In this document: one piece after another, positions 27,410-32,878 of the stretch
Numbering within the stretch: the first letter of the stretch is position 1
Layout: every line of letters begins with the position of its first letter
Assembly (NCBI GenBank): GCA_016219325.1
Contig: JACRNH010000025.1
Coordinates: forward strand, 1 to 32,878
Source: Candidatus Collierbacteria bacterium
GTDB taxonomy: Bacteria > Patescibacteriota > Microgenomatia > UBA1400 > JACPES01
Reading direction: 5' to 3'
Length of the DNA: 32,878 nucleotides
Program-made: the position numbers and the translations under genes
Notes under the pieces: model-generated
Database searches by the model: none
Told to the model about the DNA's origin: nothing
The model's input: only the letters and a program-made list of their open reading frames with translations

Positions 27410-27799
27410 ATGACAGAAGCGGAAGCGGTTAAAGCTTGGAAAGATAGCGCTATTGAAAATTTGGAAACGGCAGAAGAGTTATTAGGGCTTGGTAAAAAGC
27501 ACGATGCTTTATTTTTTCTTCATTTGGCTTTAGAAAAAAATATAAAAGGATTGCATCAGCATCTAAAACATCAGCCATCGTTATATATCCACGATCTATA
27601 TAAGCTTGCAGTCAAAGCTGGTCTAGAAATATCAGAAGAAGAAAAAGCGGAACTAGACGAAATATCAACCTTCAATATAGCGGCCAGATATGACATATTT
27701 AAACAGAGGCTGTATCGCAAAGCTACAGAAGAATTCGCCGATAAATGGATGGAAATTGGCAAGAAATTATTTAACAAATATTTGGAGGTATATAAATGA
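27410..27799 (+). CDS. HEPN-domain protein
   Basis: A 129-residue helical protein: AWKDSAIENLETAEELLGLGKKHDALFF, FLHLALEKNIKGL, HDLYKLAVKAG and FNIAARYDIFKQRLYR, in the order of HEPN domains paired with minimal nucleotidyltransferases. The RNase-type Rx4-6H motif is not clear, so it may act as the inert partner. The stop overlaps the MNT gene by 4 nt (ATGA). Confidence 0.82.
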   Translation: MTEAEAVKAWKDSAIENLETAEELLGLGKKHDALFFLHLALEKNIKGLHQHLKHQPSLYIHDLYKLAVKAGLEISEEEKAELDEISTFNIAARYDIFKQRLYRKATEEFADKWMEIGKKLFNKYLEVYK

Positions 27800-28104
27800 A
27801 CGATGCGATTGTTATAGGAAAAAAATTCATCGGAGAAGTAAAAAAATCCGGCATAAACGTGGTGGACGCCTATTTATACGGATCTTACGCAAGGTTAAAC
27901 GCTAACATTAATAGTGATATAGATATTTGCGTAATAGCTACAGATTTGGGGACAGATTTAATTGATGAAATGGTCATGCTTAAGCAGATTGCCAGAAAAG
28001 TGGACGATCGGATAGAGGCAATTCCGATGGGAACAGTTGATTTTTCAGATCCTTTTGATCCGCTGGTATTTGAAATCAAGAATACCGGGGTAAAAATAGT
28101 TTAA
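27796..28104 (+). CDS. MNT-domain nucleotidyltransferase
   Basis: A 102-residue minimal nucleotidyltransferase with the core YLYGSYARLNANINSDIDI: the GSYA motif and the DxD pair needed for metal and nucleotide binding. In known HEPN-MNT pairs the MNT protein acts as antitoxin by adding nucleotides to the HEPN partner. That mechanism is family knowledge, not shown here. Confidence 0.85.
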   Translation: MNDAIVIGKKFIGEVKKSGINVVDAYLYGSYARLNANINSDIDICVIATDLGTDLIDEMVMLKQIARKVDDRIEAIPMGTVDFSDPFDPLVFEIKNTGVKIV

Positions 28105-28159
28105 ATTCTCGCCAAAATCTCCGCCTAGATAGTGGTGGTATTTGGGGATCAAGAAGTAG

Positions 28160-28205
28160 AGACCTGTTTTCTGGTCTTGACAAAAGACCTGTTTCCGATT
28201 AGAAT
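28160..28205 (+). promoter_or_regulatory. Promoter with repeated operator half-sites, RelBE-type pair
   Basis: TTGACA (28177-28182), 17-nt spacer, TAGAAT (28200-28205), 6 nt before the ATG, so leaderless. AGACCTGTTT occurs twice (28160-28169, 28185-28194), and GGTCTT-GACAA-AAGACC is an inverted repeat across the -35 box. This is typical of conditional cooperativity operators. Confidence 0.65.
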
Positions 28206-28211
28206 TTCTCT

Positions 28212-28451
28212 ATGGATAACCTATCTATCTCTCAATTAAAAGTAAATCCGAGCCAAGCGATTATTCAGGCGGCCGATTATCCTGTCGCGATTGAAAGCCG
28301 TAATCAGGTTAAGGCTTATTTAGTGGGTAAAAATCTTTATGAGAAAATTATTTCCTACATAGAAGATTTTATTGATAAAGACGCCGTTAAGCACACCGAT
28401 TTTTCAAAAGGAAAAAGCTTTGAGGTCGTAGCCAAAGAGCTCGGGATATGA
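28212..28451 (+). CDS. RelB/Phd-like antitoxin
   Basis: A 79-residue protein: LSISQLKVNPSQAIIQAADYPVAIESRNQVKAYLVGKNLYEKI matches the short Phd/RelB DNA-binding build, followed by an acidic and then lysine-rich tail. It overlaps the RelE gene by 4 nt (ATGA). Likely autorepressor at 28160-28205. Confidence 0.8.
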   Translation: MDNLSISQLKVNPSQAIIQAADYPVAIESRNQVKAYLVGKNLYEKIISYIEDFIDKDAVKHTDFSKGKSFEVVAKELGI

Positions 28452-28711
28452 AACTGATTATATCTCCGCGGGCGGAAAAACAGTTAAAAAAACTTCCCAA
28501 GATCGTTCAAATAGCCGTTGCCAATAAAATCAGATCAATCGGAAACGAATCTTTTGCCAGCGAAGAAAAATTAAGCGGTTATAAGAATGTTTATCGGATC
28601 AGAGTCGGGGATTATCGGATAGTTTACCGCAAAACGATTCAAGAGTTACATATTGTTTTAATCCATCACCGCAAAGATATTTATCGTTTGCTTAGCCGAT
28701 TGTTTGGTTAG
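28448..28711 (+). CDS. RelE/ParE-family toxin
   Basis: An 87-residue toxin: ISPRAEKQLKKLPKIVQ at the start, then KLSGYKNVYRIRVGDYRIVYRK and VLIHHRKDIYR, the standard RelE pattern with basic and tyrosine residues in the cleft. RelE proteins cut mRNA at the ribosome. It ends 8 nt before the kinase gene. Confidence 0.88.
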   Translation: MKLIISPRAEKQLKKLPKIVQIAVANKIRSIGNESFASEEKLSGYKNVYRIRVGDYRIVYRKTIQELHIVLIHHRKDIYRLLSRLFG

Positions 28712-28719
28712 GAATAAAT

Positions 28720-29685
28720 ATGAGCGAAATTAATAAAAAAATAACAGTTGCCGTTACCGGAACTTTGGGGTTTGATTACATCATGGATTTCCCGGGAAAA
28801 TTCGCCGACCGGATTATGCCGGATAAAATCCATAAAATATCATTGAGTTTTTTAGCTGACACTCTAAAAAAACAATTTGGGGGAACAGCCGGAAACATTG
28901 CTTACTCGCTTAAATTGTTAGGAATTGAGCCGCGGATTATATCTATGGCCGGAAATGATTTTGAGCCCTATAAAAAGTTTTTATTAGATAAGAACATTGA
29001 TATTTCCGGAATCTCAATTCGCCACGATGTTTCCACCAGTTCATACTTTGTGATTACCGATAAAGACGACAATCAGATTGGGTCTTTCTATTTAGGGGCC
29101 AGCAAACACGCCAAAAATCTTTCTGTTTATCGTAAAAATGCAAAACCCGATTTCATAATTATAGCCCCAGCTGAGCCGGAAGCGATGAAGAAATATGTTC
29201 TAGAATGCCGGAAACTTAGGTTGCCGTATCTCTACGATCCGGCTTTTCAAGTCGGCGTGTTTAGTCCTGATGATCTATTGAAAGGGATCAGCGGAGCAAA
29301 AATTTTAATCGGGAATGATTACGAGATCTCTTTAATCGAAAAGAAATTAAAAATCAATCATTCGCAATTATTGAGATTATGCCCGTTAATAATTACAACT
29401 TTAGGAGTCAAGGGTTCAATAATCGAAACTTCCGACAAGAAAATCACGATTAATTCCGCTAGGCCTAAATCTGTTGTCGATCCCACCGGAGCCGGCGACG
29501 CATACAGGGGCGGATTTTTAGCCGGATATTTGCGAGGATTTGATCTTAAAATTTGCGGTCAAATGGGAGCAGTGGCAGCAGCCTACACGGTCGAAAAATA
29601 CGGAACAGTGACCCATACGTTTAGCAAAAACGATTTTATTAAAAGATATAAGCAAAACTACAAAGGGAATTTAGTCTTGACATAA
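28720..29685 (+). CDS. Adenosine-kinase-like PfkB protein
   Basis: A 321-residue ribokinase-fold enzyme. TGTLGFDYIMDFPG at the start, FGGTAGNIAYSLKLLG as the first motif, and DPTGAGDAYRGGFLAG with the catalytic aspartate. The VTGTLGFDYIMDF type N-terminus and the place directly before S-adenosylhomocysteine hydrolase argue for adenosine as substrate: it would remove the adenosine that otherwise holds back the hydrolase. This assignment rests on context; inosine or ribose are alternatives. Confidence 0.78.
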   Translation: MSEINKKITVAVTGTLGFDYIMDFPGKFADRIMPDKIHKISLSFLADTLKKQFGGTAGNIAYSLKLLGIEPRIISMAGNDFEPYKKFLLDKNIDISGISIRHDVSTSSYFVITDKDDNQIGSFYLGASKHAKNLSVYRKNAKPDFIIIAPAEPEAMKKYVLECRKLRLPYLYDPAFQVGVFSPDDLLKGISGAKILIGNDYEISLIEKKLKINHSQLLRLCPLIITTLGVKGSIIETSDKKITINSARPKSVVDPTGAGDAYRGGFLAGYLRGFDLKICGQMGAVAAAYTVEKYGTVTHTFSKNDFIKRYKQNYKGNLVLT

Positions 29686-29704
29686 AATAATTTTGATATA
29701 TAAA
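29677..29704 (+). promoter_or_regulatory. Promoter of ahcY
   Basis: TTGACA (29677-29682), 16-nt spacer, TATAAA (29699-29704), 7 nt before the ATG at 29712. It lies in the 3' end of the kinase gene. Confidence 0.7.
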
Positions 29705-29711
29705 CAGGATA

Positions 29712-30977
29712 ATGAGGAAAATCGATTACGACATAAAAGATCTTTCATTGGCAAGCCAGGGAAAAAAGAAAATAGAGTGGGCAAGGCAAAATATGCCTGT
29801 CCTTAAGCTAATTACTGATGAATTTAGTAAAACTAAACCACTCAAAGGATTGCTTATCGGTGCTTGCCTTCATGTTACCAGCGAAACGGCGAATTTAATT
29901 TTAGCGTATTTAGCCGGTGGAGCTAAAGTTGCCCTTTGCGCCAGCAATCCATTATCAACTCAAGATATGGTAGCGTCCTCTTTGGTGGTTGACTATGGAG
30001 TTCCGGTTTTTGCGATTCATGGTGAAGACAAAAAGACTTACTATAAACACCTTAATAAAGTTCTTGACGTTCATCCGCAACTTACTACAGATGATGGAGC
30101 CGATCTTGTTACCCTGCTGCATACTGAAAGGTTGAAACAAATTCCGGAAATTATTGGATCGGCGGAAGAAACAACGACCGGAGTTATCCGGCTGACTGCA
30201 ATGGCGAAAGATAAGGCCCTTAAAATTCCGGTATTGGCGGTAAATGATAGCGATACTAAGCATATGTTTGACAATCGCTATGGAACAGGACAGTCAACGG
30301 TGGACGGAATATTGCGTTCTACCAATATTTTATTAGCAGGTAAACGGGTTGTTGTCTGCGGTTACGGTTGGTGCGGTAGAGGGATAGCGTCAAGAATGCG
30401 CGGAATGGGGGCTCACGTGACTATAATTGAAGTGGATCCGGTGAAAGCGCTAGAAGCGGTAATGGACGGTTTTCCGATTGATCAGATCGGGCACGCAATC
30501 CGTTACGGTGAAATGTTTGTCAGCGCGACGGGAGATAAAGAAGTAATTTCGACAAATCACATGAAGAAGATGAAAGATGGCGCGATTCTTGCCAACTCGG
30601 GTCATTTTAATGTTGAGTTTGATTATGACGGTCTGGTTAAAATGGCTAAAACTAAACGGATTCTCCGGAATAATTTAGAAGAATTTATTTTGCTGTCAGG
30701 AAAGCGATTATTTGCATTGGGAGAAGGTAGGCTAATTAATCTCGCTGGCGCTGAAGGCCATCCGGCTGAAGTTATGGACATGAGTTTTGCCAATCAGGCT
30801 CTCGGCGCGGCTTGGTTTGTCAAGAGAAAAGGATCGTTAAAACCGAAGGTTTACGTGTTGCCTAAAGAAGTTGACCAAAGGGTCGCCCGGCTGAAATTGC
30901 ACGCTATGGGAATGAAGTTTGACCGTCTGACGCCGGTTCAACGCAAGTATCTTCATAGTTGGCAGGAGGGGACATAA
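29712..30977 (+). CDS. ahcY: S-adenosylhomocysteine hydrolase (adenosylhomocysteinase)
   Basis: Splits S-adenosylhomocysteine into adenosine and homocysteine, recycling the by-product of methylation. The 421-residue length without the extra loop of proteobacterial and plant enzymes matches the archaeal/Thermotoga type. ACLHVTSETANL is at the N-terminus, NDSDTKHMFDNRYGTGQST carries the substrate lysine and aspartate, GYGWCGRGIASRMRGMGA is the NAD loop, and NSGHFNVE follows. The C-terminal KLHAMGMKFDRLT tail is short but present. It pairs with the upstream kinase as a salvage unit. Confidence 0.95.
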   Translation: MRKIDYDIKDLSLASQGKKKIEWARQNMPVLKLITDEFSKTKPLKGLLIGACLHVTSETANLILAYLAGGAKVALCASNPLSTQDMVASSLVVDYGVPVFAIHGEDKKTYYKHLNKVLDVHPQLTTDDGADLVTLLHTERLKQIPEIIGSAEETTTGVIRLTAMAKDKALKIPVLAVNDSDTKHMFDNRYGTGQSTVDGILRSTNILLAGKRVVVCGYGWCGRGIASRMRGMGAHVTIIEVDPVKALEAVMDGFPIDQIGHAIRYGEMFVSATGDKEVISTNHMKKMKDGAILANSGHFNVEFDYDGLVKMAKTKRILRNNLEEFILLSGKRLFALGEGRLINLAGAEGHPAEVMDMSFANQALGAAWFVKRKGSLKPKVYVLPKEVDQRVARLKLHAMGMKFDRLTPVQRKYLHSWQEGT

Positions 30978-31014
30978 TATTATGAAAACTCTGATAGATT
31001 ATCCTCAATAGTCC

Positions 31015-31043
31015 TTGACAAGTCCTGAAAATGGGGATAATAT
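31015..31043 (+). promoter_or_regulatory. Promoter of the seventh toxin-antitoxin pair
   Basis: TTGACA (31015-31020), 17-nt spacer, TAATAT (31038-31043), 6 nt before the ATG, so leaderless. Confidence 0.7.
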
Positions 31044-31049
31044 CAGGCC

Positions 31050-31316
31050 ATGATTACCCAGCAGACTCAAATTAAAGTTAATTTACCCGTAGCGTTGTGG
31101 GAATTTTTAGCCAGCAAGGCTGCCAAGTATGATCTGCCGGTTTCCGGATACGTCCGCTATTTAATCATCAAAGATGTCAGCGATATGGATTATCCGACGT
31201 TTCCGGCATCTGACAGAACAATCAGGCTGGCTAATCTTGCCATGAGGCAGAAGTCGAAGGCTATCGCTGTCGATGATGTTGGAAAGTATTTCAAGAAATT
31301 GCGTCGAGGCCGGTAA
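31050..31316 (+). CDS. Ribbon-helix-helix-like antitoxin
   Basis: An 88-residue protein starting TQIKVNLPVALWEFLASKAAKYDLPVSGYVRYLI, a strand-helix-helix arrangement of the ribbon-helix-helix kind, then a linker and a basic tail (KYFKKLRRGR). It shares one base with the next gene. Assigned from pattern and gene order. Confidence 0.75.
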   Translation: MITQQTQIKVNLPVALWEFLASKAAKYDLPVSGYVRYLIIKDVSDMDYPTFPASDRTIRLANLAMRQKSKAIAVDDVGKYFKKLRRGR

Positions 31317-31588
31317 TGAAATTTCGAATCGCTATAGCTTTAGATAGACGTCTCCAAAAATTATTCAAAACTAATTCTGAGCTTAGCGTCAAGATTGAGA
31401 AACAGCTAAGGCTCTTTTCTCAAGATCATCGCCATCCATCTTTAAAAACGCATAAGCTTTCAGGAAAGCTAGACAATCTGTGGAGCATTTCTATAACTAA
31501 AAGCTTGAGGATGACCTATATTTTAGACAAAGAGGAGGCAATCTTTACAGATTTTGGCACCCATGACCAAGTTTACAAGCAAACTTGA
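31316..31588 (+). CDS. RelE/YafQ-like toxin
   Basis: A 90-residue RelE-superfamily protein. HPSLKTHKLSGKLDNLWSIS and SLRMTYILD followed by FTDFGTHDQVY match the RelE/StbE and YafQ-like group, with the final THDxVY motif. Probably a ribosome-dependent RNase. It starts at the antitoxin stop (TAATG overlap). Confidence 0.86.
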   Translation: MKFRIAIALDRRLQKLFKTNSELSVKIEKQLRLFSQDHRHPSLKTHKLSGKLDNLWSISITKSLRMTYILDKEEAIFTDFGTHDQVYKQT

Positions 31589-31596
31589 TTTAGCTA

Positions 31597-31625
31597 TTGC
31601 CAAAAAGTTTTCCGCGTGATATTAC
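31597..31625 (+). promoter_or_regulatory. Candidate promoter of the riboswitch transcript
   Basis: TTGCCA (31597-31602), 17-nt spacer, TATTAC (31620-31625), about 20 nt before the riboswitch. Confidence 0.4.
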
Positions 31626-31644
31626 TTTATACGTTGATAATTTA

Positions 31645-31747
31645 AGGTTTTGGAAGCATAGGAATTCTGTGGAATACAGAAGCTGTGCCGCAACCGTGAT
31701 AGGCCGCCTCCGTGAACTACGGCGAGCCGCAGCCGGGAACTTGCTCC
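31645..31747 (+). ncRNA. Cobalamin riboswitch, compact aptamer
   Basis: The core elements appear in order: GCATAGGAA (31656-31664), the TTCTGT/ACAGAA hairpin, GCTGTGCCGCAACCGTGA (31682-31699), a short variable arm with CCGT/ACGG, and AGCCGGGAACTTGCT (31731-31745), which matches the B12-box consensus apart from one missing base. The whole aptamer is about 100 nt, shorter than the classic 200-nt form, so it is probably a class lacking the large peripheral domain. Adenosyl- or methylcobalamin preference is not decidable here. Confidence 0.85.
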
Positions 31748-31759
31748 TAAATCCAGTAA

Positions 31760-31795
31760 AAGTTTAATTGGCCTCCGAGCGAGAGGCAAAAACTT
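31760..31795 (+). promoter_or_regulatory. Ribosome-site hairpin of the riboswitch (expression platform)
   Basis: AAGTTT (31760-31765) pairs with AAACTT (31790-31795) and GCCTC (31771-31775) with GAGGC (31783-31787). The ribosome site GAGAGG (31781-31786) lies in the right arm and the ATG follows the last paired base. This points to translational control. No T-tract is present. Confidence 0.65.
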
Positions 31796-32854
31796 ATGGC
31801 AGAATCATTTTGTATTTCAGACAGAAGACTTTTGGCTTGGAATCCGGATAAAGACCGGTTTCAATGGTTAGCCCGATTAGAAGAATTCGGGGGCCAAACC
31901 GTAGCCGCGGCGCTTCATTTTGCCACCGAAATTAACGACAATTTAACCGCTTTTATTGCTGAATTGAGGCCGGGACAAGAACAACAATTACTTAGATCAT
32001 ATAGTTATCAATTGCGGCAAATTGATTCTGCCGTTGTTAACCGAGTGGTTGAAACCAGAGGGATTGCCAGTGTTGAAGACAGAAGTTTGGCGATTGCCCA
32101 AGGGATCAAGTCAGCCCACGAATTTTTTAGGAGCGCAATAGATGAAACACAGGCGGTATTGATGAGTCCGGTTAATGAAATAGCAGGTAAACCGGAACAT
32201 CAGCACACAGCGGTTTATTGGTTGACTCATCGGAATGGCGCGGTAAAGGGTTGGCAGTTGTTTCTGAATATTACATCGGTTCAGCGTCAGGAGTTGATGC
32301 GGAATTTATCCAATAATCAAGGGCAGGAATACGGTTGGAAAAATGATTTGGATTTGGCTGCCCATCCGGCTTTAATAGACAATCAATGGCAGCGGCCCGA
32401 AGATTTTATTGAGGCGGCATTCAGATTTTTAGGCGTAGACGTTGACCCGGCAGGGTTTGTCGGGCGTCAACTGAAATTGGAAGAGCGAAACCAAGAGGAA
32501 GCGGGAATTTGGGTCGATAAATATATTAACGCGATTACTCAAGGATTATTGGGGACAGCCAGTCAGATTATTACTCAAATGCAATTGAAAGTTAGAGGAT
32601 TGACGGAATTTGACGTCCGTCAGGCCCAGCGGCAATCGGCGGTTGAAGTGTCTCCGGCCTTGCAAGTTTTTTTAGCGGCTTGCGGATTCTTGGAATTCAG
32701 TTTTGCGTCATCTGTTTCAGGACAAGAGGCGGTTTTGTCTATTAATGGAGTCGGTTCGGGCGGTTGCGAAGCAAAAATTTGTCGACGCTGCGGAACTCAT
32801 GCCGGCGACCATGACACGAAATGTAAACATTGTGGTTGGAAGCCTGGAAACTAG
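31796..32854 (+). CDS. Riboswitch-controlled protein of unknown function with C-terminal zinc ribbon
   Basis: A 352-residue protein I do not recognise. The first 300 residues are mostly helical and soluble, with no signal or membrane helix. HQHTAVYWLTHRNGAVKGWQ near residue 136 contains the only histidine cluster. The end is CRRCGTHAGDHDTKCKHCGW, a four-cysteine zinc ribbon. It is the first gene behind the cobalamin riboswitch, so its dose probably changes with vitamin B12. A role in B12 uptake or handling, or in a B12-independent alternative to a B12 enzyme such as ribonucleotide reductase, is possible but unsupported by its sequence. The ATG at 31796 is fixed by the ribosome-site hairpin. 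Confidence 0.6.
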   Translation: MAESFCISDRRLLAWNPDKDRFQWLARLEEFGGQTVAAALHFATEINDNLTAFIAELRPGQEQQLLRSYSYQLRQIDSAVVNRVVETRGIASVEDRSLAIAQGIKSAHEFFRSAIDETQAVLMSPVNEIAGKPEHQHTAVYWLTHRNGAVKGWQLFLNITSVQRQELMRNLSNNQGQEYGWKNDLDLAAHPALIDNQWQRPEDFIEAAFRFLGVDVDPAGFVGRQLKLEERNQEEAGIWVDKYINAITQGLLGTASQIITQMQLKVRGLTEFDVRQAQRQSAVEVSPALQVFLAACGFLEFSFASSVSGQEAVLSINGVGSGGCEAKICRRCGTHAGDHDTKCKHCGWKPGN

Positions 32855-32878
32855 TATTATCTGTCCCGGCTGTCGCCA

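Noticed and set aside
30981..31010. A 9-codon frame after ahcY with AGGAGGGG upstream
   Set aside because: It is too short to support, and the Shine-Dalgarno-like string lies in the end of ahcY itself.
31796..32854. B12-dependent ribonucleotide reductase for the last gene
   Set aside because: It lacks the radical-site cysteine and barrel motifs; only the zinc-ribbon tail is reminiscent.
1..32878. Alternative genetic code (UGA as glycine) as in some Patescibacteria
   Set aside because: sodA, sufB, sufS, sufD and ferredoxin all end cleanly at TGA at family-typical lengths.

Overview
The window looks like chromosomal DNA of a Candidate Phyla Radiation (Patescibacteria) bacterium, most likely from the Microgenomates side. 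This placement is inferred from gene content, not from a marker-gene tree. The signs are: small tightly packed and often overlapping genes; a compact SUF-only Fe-S cluster with a very short SufD; archaeal-type class I aldolase; a prenyl synthase start; tandem class A penicillin-binding proteins; many toxin-antitoxin pairs; and frequent promoters whose -10 box lies about 7 nt from the start codon. TGA is used as a normal stop, so code 11 fits.

Layout. 1-287 (minus) is the start of a polyprenyl synthase. 404-4255 holds an IscR-like regulator, Mn-type superoxide dismutase, then sufC, sufB and sufD. 4301-6175 is a VapBC pair overlapping a divergent ureohydrolase-fold gene. 6359-9879 resumes the Fe-S theme: sufS, sufU, a flavin reductase, a ferredoxin and a DsbA-like protein. 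9906-13909 holds a lipoprotein, GT2 glycosyltransferase, phosphoribosyltransferase, SufT-like DUF59 protein, DUF378 protein, LOG-family protein and deoC. 14007-19243 has two more VapBC pairs, class I fructose-bisphosphate aldolase, a PfkB kinase, a 2-hydroxyacid dehydrogenase, cmk and a one-helix membrane protein. 19245-23941 (minus) carries two tandem PBP1A paralogs, the second with a frameshift near its end. 23997-28711 has Phd-VapC, a P-loop kinase-like protein lacking the Walker A lysine, a CPBP-like membrane protein, an M20 peptidase, HEPN-MNT and RelBE. 28720-30977 pairs an adenosine-kinase-like PfkB protein with S-adenosylhomocysteine hydrolase. 31050-31588 is a seventh toxin-antitoxin pair. 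31645-31795 is a cobalamin riboswitch upstream of an unrecognised zinc-ribbon protein.

The most unusual feature cuts across all of this. At least twelve short tandem arrays with a 7-nt unit, usually four copies, lie inside the reading frames of conserved genes (sufC, sufS, sufU, the reductase, a lipoprotein, sufT-like, pfkB, a PBP). Near-perfect palindromes are also embedded in reading frames, one family shared by sufC and a phosphoribosyltransferase gene with compensating base changes. Two genes carry a palindrome sandwiched inside a heptamer array. These insertions keep the frame and fall between conserved motifs. They look like a genome-wide process that writes small repeat elements into genes. 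Intergenic relatives (REP-like palindromes, and an 18-nt core element found twice) complete the picture.

No stretch longer than 300 bases lacks a gene. No rRNA, tRNA or CRISPR array was seen.
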